Origin: Trichomonas vaginalis G3
Lineage: Eukaryota > Parabasalia > Trichomonadida > Trichomonadidae
DNA length: 64,000 nucleotides
Assembly: GCF_026262505.1 (NCBI RefSeq)
Contig: NC_067205.1
Span: forward strand, 11,160,001 to 11,224,000
Direction of reading: 5' to 3'
Shown: one piece after another, positions 28,319 through 37,602 of the stretch
How positions within the stretch are numbered: the first letter of the stretch is position 1
Layout: the number at the start of each line of letters is the position of its first letter
The notes under the pieces: generated by a model
What the model was told of the DNA's origin: nothing
Databases searched by the model: none
What the model saw: the letters and a program-made list of their open reading frames with translations, nothing else
Program-made: the position numbers and the translations under genes

Positions 28319-29170
28319 AAACAGAAATTCATCAAAAGTGACACCTCAGAAAAGCTAAAATATTGAATTTTTGCAACTTTTGATAGAGCACGTTTTTAAA
28401 TATTAATTAAAGTAAATGTATATTTTGTAAAGATTCTTTTTAATAAAAAAATAAAATTTTGAAGAAGAACACAAAATCTTCTGAAAAATAATATCACATA
28501 AACTCATATTATTTTCTAATATATAACTATTTTATATAAAAATCAAATTCAATAATCTTAAAAGCGAAGGATAAACCTCAAAATTTACGAATATAATGAG
28601 TGGGAATATAATGCTTATCTATCATAAAACCATATGAAATATCAATTTTTGCTTTACGCCTAATTTTTGACGACAATTAGCAAAAAATGTTAAATGTTGA
28701 CACTCAGTCCATTTGAATATGAAAAATAAAATTGACTTTGATTAAATGTTTTTATTTTTCATATTCAAATGGACTGAGTGTTAACATTTAACATTTTTTG
28801 CTAATTGTCGTCAAAAATTAGGCGTAAAGCAAAAATTGATATTTCATATGGTTTTATGATAGATAAGCATTATATTCCCACTCATTATATTCGTAAATTT
28901 TGAGGTTTATCCTTCGCTTTTCAGATCATTGAATTTGATTTTTATATAAAATAGTTATATATTAGAAAATAATATGAGTTTATGTGATATTATTTTTCAG
29001 AAGATTTTATTCTATATGCCTATGAAAAGTACTCTCAAAACTAACTTTTCCTAATTATAATTAAATCTAGAATATTGTATTATGCTTAGTATTATTTCAT
29101 TTTCTCATTTAATTTAGAATTTACAAATGTCAAAAAATTGAGAGCTGTCACTTTTGATGAATTTCTGTTT
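28319..29170. repeat. 852-bp foldback (inverted-repeat) element
   Basis: Two arms of about 259 bp (28472-28730 and 28751-29009) are near-perfect reverse complements around a 20-bp spacer. Outside them, after unrelated sequence of about 130 bp on each side, a 25-bp inverted repeat closes the unit (28319-28343 and 29146-29170; core TTCATCAAAAGTGACA). There is no coding capacity. The structure fits a foldback/MITE-like DNA element. A clear target-site duplication is not seen. Confidence 0.75.
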
Positions 29171-29638
29171 ATTACAATACAAGTTGTATGCCTCAAAAAG
29201 CAACATTTTATATCGAATAAATGATTCATAATAAGATTTATAAAGTTATCGTATTTGCAAGTATTCAAATCACTTTGTCTATATGAAATATATGTGCTTA
29301 TGATATATAAATTAGTGAATTGTATGGTTTACGCATTCAGAACTCACATTATCTCAGTTCATTATTGATACAGACAGCCATAGCATTCAAATAAGAGATA
29401 TGGAAAGTCACACAATTTATGAAATGTAAAAAAAACGATATCTTTATTCCTAATGAATCAATACTTTACATTGAATTGCTTAAGAGTCATATAATAAGGT
29501 TTATAGGATACCTACAACATACGTTTGTCTTATTTGCATACGATGGATCGCGATTCATTTGGGTTTCGCCTTTCGAGAACAGGAGTGAAATCTCAATTTT
29601 TCATTCGAAACTCTCCGCGAAGTGTACGTTTAAAAATT
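29171..29638. other. promoter side of APC11 gene
   Basis: AT-rich up to about 29520. An in-frame extension of the APC11 frame reaches back to 29543 but is not conserved in style. GTACGTTTAA at 29624-29633 lies 5 bp before the chosen ATG. Confidence 0.5.
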
Positions 29639-29917
29639 ATGGCTGAGGTTCAAACAAAGCCTAGAGTTCATATCAAGTCCTGGAAGTGCGTTGCATCTTG
29701 GAAATGGGATGTTGCTGAAGAGAATGGTTGTAGCATCTGTAACACAGAGTTTGAAATGGCAGCTCCTGGTATTAAATTTCCGGGTGATGATTCGCCAATA
29801 GTTCTCGGGCGATGTGGTCATGCATTTCATCTTCAATGCATTGAAAAATGGATTTATAGACCTGGATCAACTGGAACTTGCCCAATTTGCCGAAGACCAT
29901 TTGAGTTCAAGAATTAA
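29639..29917 (+). CDS. APC11: APC11, RING-H2 subunit of the anaphase-promoting complex
   Basis: A 92-residue protein from the ATG at 29639, matching the 84-residue human APC11 in size and order: VHIKSWKCVASWKWDVAEENGCSIC, then KFPGDDSPIV, then CGHAFHLQCIEKWI, then CPICRRPFEF. The eight RING ligands are visible: C31, C34, C59, H61, H64, C67, C81 and C84. The KxPGDD(C/S)P segment distinguishes APC11 from ROC1/RBX1. The extra cysteines that bind a third zinc in animal and yeast APC11 are missing (AAPGIKFPGDDSP). With the cullin-like APC2 it forms the catalytic core that ubiquitinates cyclin B and securin. The frame is open upstream (possible Met at 29543), so a longer N-terminus cannot be excluded. 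Confidence 0.9.
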   Translation: MAEVQTKPRVHIKSWKCVASWKWDVAEENGCSICNTEFEMAAPGIKFPGDDSPIVLGRCGHAFHLQCIEKWIYRPGSTGTCPICRRPFEFKN

Positions 29918-30136
29918 TCAACGACTCGTACGCATAATGTGATATGTTACCGTGTTTTAATGCAAAATATGGGTTATCAATTAAATTCACCATGAGTCGT
30001 ATACATTTCATATGTAATGTTTTTCAATTGTCCAAATAATTCCATATTTATTTACGGGTTAGACATTTGGAATTAAATGTATTGAATGTTTGATAAATAA
30101 AAATATACTTCAAAAAATACAAACAATTTATTAAAT

Positions 30137-31567
30137 CTACCACGGGAGTTGACTTTTTTGATCAATTTTATCCCCTTCCACTGACTGTTGGAACTTAGAA
30201 AACATATCTCTGAGTGGAAAAACTGGCACTTTGAGTCGGTTTGTTTTCTTTGATTCAACAGTAATAGAAATATCCAATGGCTTCTGGAAATCAAACTTTA
30301 GGATGTAAAACTTATTGTCCATGAACGCGAAGTCAAATTTTTTAATTAATTCTTCTATCGGTTTATCTAAGTCATCAAATTCGAAATCTACAAGGGAATC
30401 CATACTATTTAATTCTGCTGCAAGAGCTAGTGCCTTATAATCTGCAAATTCATGGCAGTAAAGTCCGCCTTGAGCTATTTGATCGGCAATAATTTGTGTT
30501 TCTTCTAAAATGATCTTTTCATTAAATGTTAATCCTGAAGAAGCAGTATCAAGCATGAATTTGTATAAAGAATGTGGATAATTTAGATATCCAATTGAAA
30601 TATTTTCAAAAAGTTGAAAAGAAGCGTATATAAATCGAAGAGGTATTTCTGAGCATATGAAATGTAATGGAGTTCCTCTGGAATCAATCATTTTTTGTAT
30701 GATTAAACCGATTTTATCTAAAAGCAGAGAAACTGAAGTTCCGTCTTTCATGAGGTCAGAAACATTTGTGAGTTCGTTAATAATTTTTGATGATAAGCAA
30801 AATTTAATATAATTCAAAGGTTTGAAGCGAATTTGTTCTGGAGGAATCTGAAAATTGAGTTTCTCGTATGGACTTATATTCGCATTGGATTTTAGGAAAT
30901 TTTGCATATCAGAAATGAAATTCTGCCTGTTTTGAATAATTGTTTTTGTTGCTTCTGGAGAAAATCCTCTAGGATTCAAACTGCATCTATAAATCGCGCT
31001 ATTAGTGGAGTTATCGAAGTAAGAAAGTTCATCTAGTACATTACCAAGTGGATTGAATCTTGATCCAAGAAATTCTGGTGGTTTAGTATAATCTTCGTCA
31101 TCTGATACTTTTTCCGCAAGCGATTCTTTTGTTCCGAACATTAATAATTGATGCGTTCTATTGAAAATTGTATTTGACAGTACAAGATTTTCTATTTGTA
31201 AATCAGTATTTCGTTTCTTATATGAAGTACTACCACGACCGATTAATAAACTATTGTTTTCTTTTGCTTGTTTTTCAATATTTTGCTTTTTGTTGGTAAT
31301 TCGTTTCGAAATTGGTTCTGATATTGGTACTAAAAAAGAAATAATATGATTTTTCGAATACATATTGTATTTAGCATTATTGTTCGTAGAATTGAGCAAA
31401 GAAAATGGTGTCGATTTGATAATCTGAATTGGAAACTTTTCTTTTAGATTAACTTGTGATTTTTTTGATTCATGATGTGTGCCAATTGTAAGATTGGATG
31501 TAAGAAAGCCCTCAATTGTAGATTGAGAAATGTTAATCTGTGAATCATTTAGTAAGCCAATATTCAT
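30137..31567 (-). CDS. unknown 476-residue protein
   Basis: Not recognised. Residues 1-180 are Ser/Asn/Lys-rich and probably disordered. From about 185 to 420 the sequence becomes helical with regular hydrophobic spacing (SPYEKLNFQIPPEQIRFKPLNYIKFCLSS, KIGLIIQKMIDS, FNEKIILEETQIIADQIAQGG). A beta-rich tail follows (FYILKFDFQKPLDISITVES). There are no membrane segments and no catalytic motif that I can name. Its length, ATG start and composition support a real host gene. It is convergent with APC11, with about 220 bp between the stops. Confidence 0.65.
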   Translation of the reverse strand: MNIGLLNDSQINISQSTIEGFLTSNLTIGTHHESKKSQVNLKEKFPIQIIKSTPFSLLNSTNNNAKYNMYSKNHIISFLVPISEPISKRITNKKQNIEKQAKENNSLLIGRGSTSYKKRNTDLQIENLVLSNTIFNRTHQLLMFGTKESLAEKVSDDEDYTKPPEFLGSRFNPLGNVLDELSYFDNSTNSAIYRCSLNPRGFSPEATKTIIQNRQNFISDMQNFLKSNANISPYEKLNFQIPPEQIRFKPLNYIKFCLSSKIINELTNVSDLMKDGTSVSLLLDKIGLIIQKMIDSRGTPLHFICSEIPLRFIYASFQLFENISIGYLNYPHSLYKFMLDTASSGLTFNEKIILEETQIIADQIAQGGLYCHEFADYKALALAAELNSMDSLVDFEFDDLDKPIEELIKKFDFAFMDNKFYILKFDFQKPLDISITVESKKTNRLKVPVFPLRDMFSKFQQSVEGDKIDQKSQLPW

Positions 31568-33008
31568 TATGAAATTTGAAGCGGAAAATATTATTGGCTG
31601 AATATGTAACTTGATTTGAGTATCTTTATAATGAATAAAAGGATAACTTCATGACAATGAAAAAAAAAATTATTATCGAATAAATTATTAGAAGAAAAGA
31701 TGGGAATTCACTAAAAATGACTAATTTAAGGGAAAATTAAACTATCACTGATATAATCAATCAAAAGTTCTATCCTTTGAAACCATTTTTATAGATTTCC
31801 CAAGAAAATCAAATGCAATTCTCTGTCTATTCAATGTTGTAATGAATATGATTTACACCCTAGATATTACTCATCATAATTGAATAATTGTTAAAACATG
31901 ATCAGGCATTCATTAGGCTCATCACTTAAGCCAGAAATTTGGGACTCTACATATTGTCCTAGTGTTCTAGGTACGAAGTGCCAAATATGCACAAAATCTT
32001 ATTTATTCACTTAAGTATCTAAAATTTTTCATTATTTCTCATTCTCTATTTCTCTTGTTCATTTTATATTATCTCATTGTTATGTAACTTGAAATCTGTA
32101 TTTATTGATTCAAACTAATTTGAATTTTTGTTTGTTTAACAAGTTTTTGAGTACTGATTTGTATTGCTGATCATACATTAATAAATAAACAAAAAAATAT
32201 ATTGAAATTTTGAGTGAATCGCGAAAAACTAAAGATAGAAATGGAAGAAAATGTGAATCAAGCATCATTAGGAAATGTTAATAAAAATATCTGTTTTCTG
32301 TTGTCATTTGGATAAATTTTGAACGTTGTTTTGTAACAACAAAGTAGATTAGCAATGTTGTGTGTCTAATATTATGTGTTATTCATATATCATTACCACA
32401 TGTTGAATTAACTTGAAATTAAAATTGAAATAACAAAAAGTCTATATTCTTGAAGATTAATATAGACGAATAAGTATTAGATAATGAAAACAGTAAAACG
32501 ATGCATTTTAGAATAGTCATCTAGCGGATTTTATGGGTTTCCATATTGAAAAATATTTAAAAAATTGCCATTTCAATAAATTTATTCTGTGGAGTATGGA
32601 TTAAAATTATGTAAATATATGCCAAAAAAAAGCACTATTGAAAAATTGAATTGAGTCTCATTTTCTTCACAAAAAATAAAATGAAGTTAGCGTTATTTAA
32701 GTATGATTAAAGGTAACACTGAATTAGTTCAAGGATAACAACAAATTTTTTGTCAAAATTCATTCAATTATAAATTGGTGATTTTATCGTGGAAAATTGC
32801 TTATCATCGCATGTGCAAAGTAAATCGCTGAAATTTTTTGTTACGAAAAAACTATGAACGTTTATGTCATTCAATGCAAATAATACAGGGATACAAAATT
32901 GAATTATTCATAGTATTTTATAAGTAGTAAAGAAAACAAAATTAGCTAAAATTGAAGAGCAAAAAATTGGGACAATTAATAATAATATACATAAACATTT
33001 AAAAACAT
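31568..33008. other. AT-rich spacer
   Basis: About 1.4 kb without a supported gene, RNA or repeat. Confidence 0.6.
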
Positions 33009-33545
33009 TTAAAATTCCGGATTGTGAAGGAACAAGTCGATCGAACTAGTGCCTTTGGTAGGGACTGTGATGCTCTGTGGGAAATCTAATGTCATAATTG
33101 ATGGCAATGGGGTATGAGTGATCTTTGGTGCAACCTCTGGAGGAGGGGTGACATACTTTGGTTGAATCGGTTCTACCTGATATGGAACATATGTTGGAAG
33201 CATTCTTTGGCGGCTCTGGATGAATTTGAATCTGTTGCGGCACATCATTGCACTCTTTGTTCCGATTAATTGTGCAATAGCAGACCATCTGTGACCATAT
33301 TGAGAAACGCAATAAAGAAGAATGTTATCTTCTTCTGCAGTGAATTCTTTCGATGATACATTCTTTATGTTAGCAAGAATGTGTTCGCGGACTTTCCTGG
33401 GAGCTAAACCCATAACTTCGGCAATTTTAGTATAATTACTTCCGTATTCTTTGTAAAGTTGGCGAATGGTGTTTCTCTGTGTCTCACTGAGAAAGACTCT
33501 TGGAACACGTCTCCTGTTGATTGGCTGTTGTGTTGTTGGGTTCAT
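33009..33545 (-). CDS. two-repeat Myb-like DNA-binding protein
   Basis: A 178-residue protein from the ATG at 33545. It has two Myb/SANT repeats: residues about 16-60 (FLSETQRNTIRQLYKEYGSNYTKIAEVMGL, first repeat divergent) and 65-112 (FTAEEDNILLYCVSQYGHRWSAIAQLIGTKSAMMCRNRF). The second repeat keeps the spaced aromatic pattern. A Pro-rich tail follows. Trichomonads have hundreds of such short Myb proteins; some bind the Myb-like M3 core-promoter element or iron-responsive promoters. An AACGGTTA (Myb-site-like) sequence lies about 65 bp upstream, which could allow self-regulation; this is inference. Confidence 0.85.
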   Translation of the reverse strand: MNPTTQQPINRRRVPRVFLSETQRNTIRQLYKEYGSNYTKIAEVMGLAPRKVREHILANIKNVSSKEFTAEEDNILLYCVSQYGHRWSAIAQLIGTKSAMMCRNRFKFIQSRQRMLPTYVPYQVEPIQPKYVTPPPEVAPKITHTPLPSIMTLDFPQSITVPTKGTSSIDLFLHNPEF

Positions 33546-35772
33546 GTTGGATTGGTTCAATTAAAAATTTAATAAAAGTTTAGTTATGAAATTGAAAGTT
33601 TCGAAAAACAACGGTTATTCACAAAAAATTACCAATTTGAGAGGTACAGAGTGGTTTTTTTGTGAAGATTTAAATACTGATTCGCCAGTAAAATTTAGGT
33701 GATGAAGGTGATTAAGATTGGATTTCTGATAAGCTAAATTTAAATTTGCCTTATAAATAAATTTTGATACGCCCGACTAATTCTATCGTCGGAAGATTAG
33801 CCTTGTTAAGATATAACAGCAATGCTTTGAATAATTGTTTTCCAAAAGTTCGTGATTTTATTATAGATAAGATTTGAGAGATATTTCAATATTTTCAGCG
33901 AAACAGCAGTTTAATTCATATTTATTGATTTTTTGATAGCATAAATCAACTTTTTTATCGAATATATCCAATTGTATGAAAGGAATTCTTGGGTAAAATC
34001 TATTGGGAATTTCTCGCATATGTTCGTACATGAGCAAATACTATACCTTTTGCGAATAAAGAATTTTTTAAAGGTAGTCTCACGAGAAAACTGACGGTAA
34101 AAATTCGATGAAACCAGGTGCATTGTATAGTACATATATGTGGTAAATAAATGTCGATTAGCTTTGTAAAAAATATCCCACAGTTTTTGAGATCTTGAAA
34201 ACGGCCATTCAAAAAGTCGAAAATTTTTCCGAGATGTTAATGGGCAAGACAGTTTTTCGACAAATAAATCGTAAACATGGGAATTAAAATAAGGCGTTAT
34301 ATTACATATATGGTAAAGAATATGGATGTGAAGAGCGTTAGTAGAATGGAAAGACTTTGAAATTTTAAAAAATTTATCTGGACTAAAAAATTATTTGATT
34401 ATAAAAAACATATTATATATCAATTGCTATATAGAACTATCATAACAGATTTTGGAAAAGCCGCAAATCCCCAAGCTGGAGAATTCATTAAATACTAATT
34501 ATTCAGCTTTTTATCAGAAAGGAAGGTAGTCTAGGGGTTGGGAACACTATGCTCTTTTTGAATCTAAAAGGCAACTGTTCAAATCATAACATCTTTGTTT
34601 TTTTTCTTATTCTGCCATTATTGTTTTTCCTTGTTATGATTCAAATTAAAAATATTTTAGTAAAGGTATTTTGGACATCATTTTTTCACATTGTCTCAAT
34701 GCAAATGTTTGAAAATTTTGTAGGCAATATGACAACTCTTTCAACATTTGTTCTCTTTTATTAACTCAAACAGATTTAGGATCTAATTTCATGCCTTCGA
34801 AGACATTTAAACCATCTTCAACATAATTTATTGACAAATTGATAACAATTACTCATGAATGTCGTAGATTTAATATCCTGTCACTCAGCAACAAATTCGG
34901 GTTCAATAACAAAGCTCAGTAAAAACTTTACAGAAATTCTCTAATTTATTTTAGTGTCTTTTTGCGTCATTACGGCTGCATTTTCTTCTGCATCTGAACG
35001 CTGTGTTTGGAAGAAGACGAAATACAGAAACTTTCAACACAAGTAATCAGATTTTCTTGTCTTTCATGTTAAAATGCTTCATCTCGCTAGGTATACGTCA
35101 TTTATTGGATGGATTGTTAGCTTTGTGTCCAAATAGCAAAAAAAAAGTATTAATTTAAATTTCGCATTTTGCATAAGTATACGCTTTAATTTATATCAAA
35201 ACAGATTTAGATAGCTTAAAACAATATAGTTTACTCATAAATACATCTTGATAATTCACTTCTTCAATTTTCATAATCTTATATCCTGACCTATATCCTC
35301 TTATAAACCATATTTCTACTGAGATCTTCTTAAAGCATCTTTTTATCCCTATCTACGCCTCGAAACCCTATTTTTCCGGCGGAATATGAATCTTCGGGTC
35401 TCGCTGATTCGATTTCTGCAGTCAGATCGTAAAAATACTCACTACATAGCCTGATAATCTCAATTTAAGTTCCTTAATTTTTTTGAAAAAAAAATTAAAA
35501 CTCCCTTATCAAACATCATGCTCATTTTTACGAATTTCATTTTTCCTTTAAGTTTAAAATATACGCTTTAGCATGTTTATAATACATTTTCAATTTACAT
35601 TTACATTTTTATTTTTGAATTGTTTATTTATATTTCCGTTTGAACAATAATATTTATTGAAAATTGTGAGAGAAACGGATATAATAAAAAACACCATACA
35701 ACAAAATTCACTTTTTTTCATACTTACGCGGATCACTCCTTTTCGGCCCAATATGCCGGAAATGATAAAACT
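33546..35772. other. gene-poor AT-rich spacer
   Basis: 2.2 kb with no supported protein gene. It contains a tRNA-like remnant (34517-34600) and an 18-bp motif, TTAAAGGTAGTCTCACGA (34068-34085), that recurs inverted at 39241-39258. Confidence 0.5.
34517..34600 (+). pseudogene. tRNA-like remnant
   Basis: An A-box-like TAGTCTAGGGGTTGG (from 34527) and a B-box-like GTTCAAATC (34577-34585) are spaced as in a tRNA, and an oligo-T run follows. A CTTTT/AAAAG stem can form at the anticodon arm position. The T-arm and acceptor stems do not pair well, so I read it as a decayed tRNA rather than a working one. The original identity is uncertain (Glu/Gln-like D arm). Confidence 0.3.
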
Positions 35773-36627
35773 CTCAGATCTAGTTGCTAAGATCCAAACT
35801 CTCGACTCTCAAATCTACTTCCTCAGATCTTGTTGCTAAGATCCAAACTCTCGACTCTCAAATCTACTTCCTCAGATCTTGTTGCTCAGATCTACTTCCT
35901 CAGATATTGTTGCTAAGATCCAAACTCTCGACTCTCAAATCTACTTTCTCAGATCTTGTTGCTAAGATCTACTTCCTCAGATCTTGTTGCTAAGATCCAA
36001 ACTCTCGACTCTCAAATCTATTTCCTCAGATCTTGTTGCTCAGATCTACTTCCTCAGATATTGTTGCTAAGATCCAAACTCTCGACTCTCAAATCTACTT
36101 CCTCAGATCTTGTTGCTAAGATCTAAACTCTCGACTCTCAAATCTACTTCCTCAGATCTTGTTGCTAAGATCCAAACTCTCGACTCTCAAATCTACTTCC
36201 TCAGATCTTGTTGCTAAGATCTACTTCCTCAGATCTTGTTGCTAAGATCTACTTCCTCAGATCTTGTTGCTAAGATCTACTTCCTCAGATCTTGTTGCTA
36301 AGATCCAAACTCTCGACTCTCAAATCTACTTCCTCAGATCTTGTTGCTAAGATCTAAACTCTCGACTCTCAAATCTACTTCCTCAGATCTTGTTGCTAAG
36401 ATCTAAACTCTCGACTCTCAAATCTACTTCCTCAGATCTTGTTGCTAAGATCTACTTCCTCAGATCTTGTTGCTAAGATCTAAACTCTCGACTCTCAAAT
36501 CTACTTCCTCAGATCTTGTTGCTAAGATCTAAACTCTCGACTCTCAAATCTACTTCCTCAGATCTTGTTGCTAAGATCTAAACTCTCGACTCTCAAATCT
36601 ACTTCCTCAGATCTTGTTGCTAAGATC
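35773..36627 (+). repeat. composite 28/49-bp minisatellite
   Basis: About 855 bp built from two interspersed units. A short 28-bp unit is CTCAGATCTTGTTGCTAAGA plus TCTACTTC. A 49-bp unit has the same head followed by CCAAACTCTCGACTCTCAAA and TCTACTTC. Both carry AGATCTT...AAGATCT/C dyads. Unit lengths are multiples of 7 but not of 3, which argues against a coding repeat even though open frames cross it. Copies are nearly identical, implying recent expansion or homogenisation. Confidence 0.9.
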
Positions 36628-37341
36628 GATCTATTATACTCAATTTTACTTAAGCAATATAGATCACCTTTATTATGATTCTCTTTATCTGTACTTGTTT
36701 AAAATTAAATTACATCATAAAGATCTAATTACAAATTATTTAGAATTTTGAAATAAAACCAGTATTTTATCAAATGCTTTGAGATTAATGCATTCAAACT
36801 TAAAAAAAAAGATATATTCAGATCAATTTCAATATTATTGATTTTTTAATGTAAAAACTATGTCTCATAGATCTCAAACAATTTTATTAGATACTCTTTT
36901 TCCCAATTTTTTTCAAAATCTCTTTTTACATATCAAAAATTGTATTTTTCAATTTCATTTTTATTTTTTCCATATTTTTTTTGGAATTTGGATATGCGTC
37001 CAAAGTAGTTATGTCATTAGAAAAATATTAGATATCTGAAGAGAAAATGATAACTTAGAGAGTTTTAAAGATTTTATTTTCGAATACAAATATAGACCTC
37101 AGAGGAATACATTCTAAATAAATTTGTATCTGAGGGTGAATAAATAAGAACAAAATTTAAAGGGTTAGCATAAATAATGTAGAAATTAAGATTGGAATTT
37201 AAATTTAATACAAAATTAAAGGGAATGAATTTGCGATTAGTAGGGTATGGCAAATGGATTGGGAAACATTGGTTACACATGAAAATTATCAGATGTAAGA
37301 ATTTGGTGCAGATATTTTAAAAATGAGATCTGAGTGCTTAA
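36628..37341. other. AT-rich spacer
   Basis: Nothing recognised between the minisatellite and the gene tail. Confidence 0.5.
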
Positions 37342-37602
37342 ACAATATCTCAAAATTCAAATTTTCCAAATGAAAATTTGGAAAATTCCCAAAATGCAGA
37401 ATCAACTGATGATTTTCAATCATTAATAACGCCAATACAAGAAGATCATTTTCCTTCTGCCAACGAACTAAAACAATGGTTTGATATTGCCCATGATGTT
37501 TTAATTAGTCCGCCACCTGAGAATCAACATCCAGAAATTGATGAAGAAGAGACACAAAAAGCAATTTATCTATTACAAAACTTAGACTTTCCTAAGAAAT
37601 AA
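37342..37602 (+). pseudogene. gene tail without a start codon
   Basis: An open frame of 86 codons with no ATG. The C-terminal part reads like a real acidic protein tail (DHFPSANELKQWFDIAHDVL, then PEIDEEETQKAIYLLQNLDF) and its GC content is above that of its surroundings. It could be the 3' end of a lost gene, perhaps a Myb-type protein given its neighbours on both sides. Function unknown. Confidence 0.3.

Noticed and set aside
35657-35993. Leucine-rich repeat protein across the minisatellite
   Set aside because: Unit lengths of 28 and 49 are not multiples of three, so each copy shifts the frame; the short open frames arise from the repeat.
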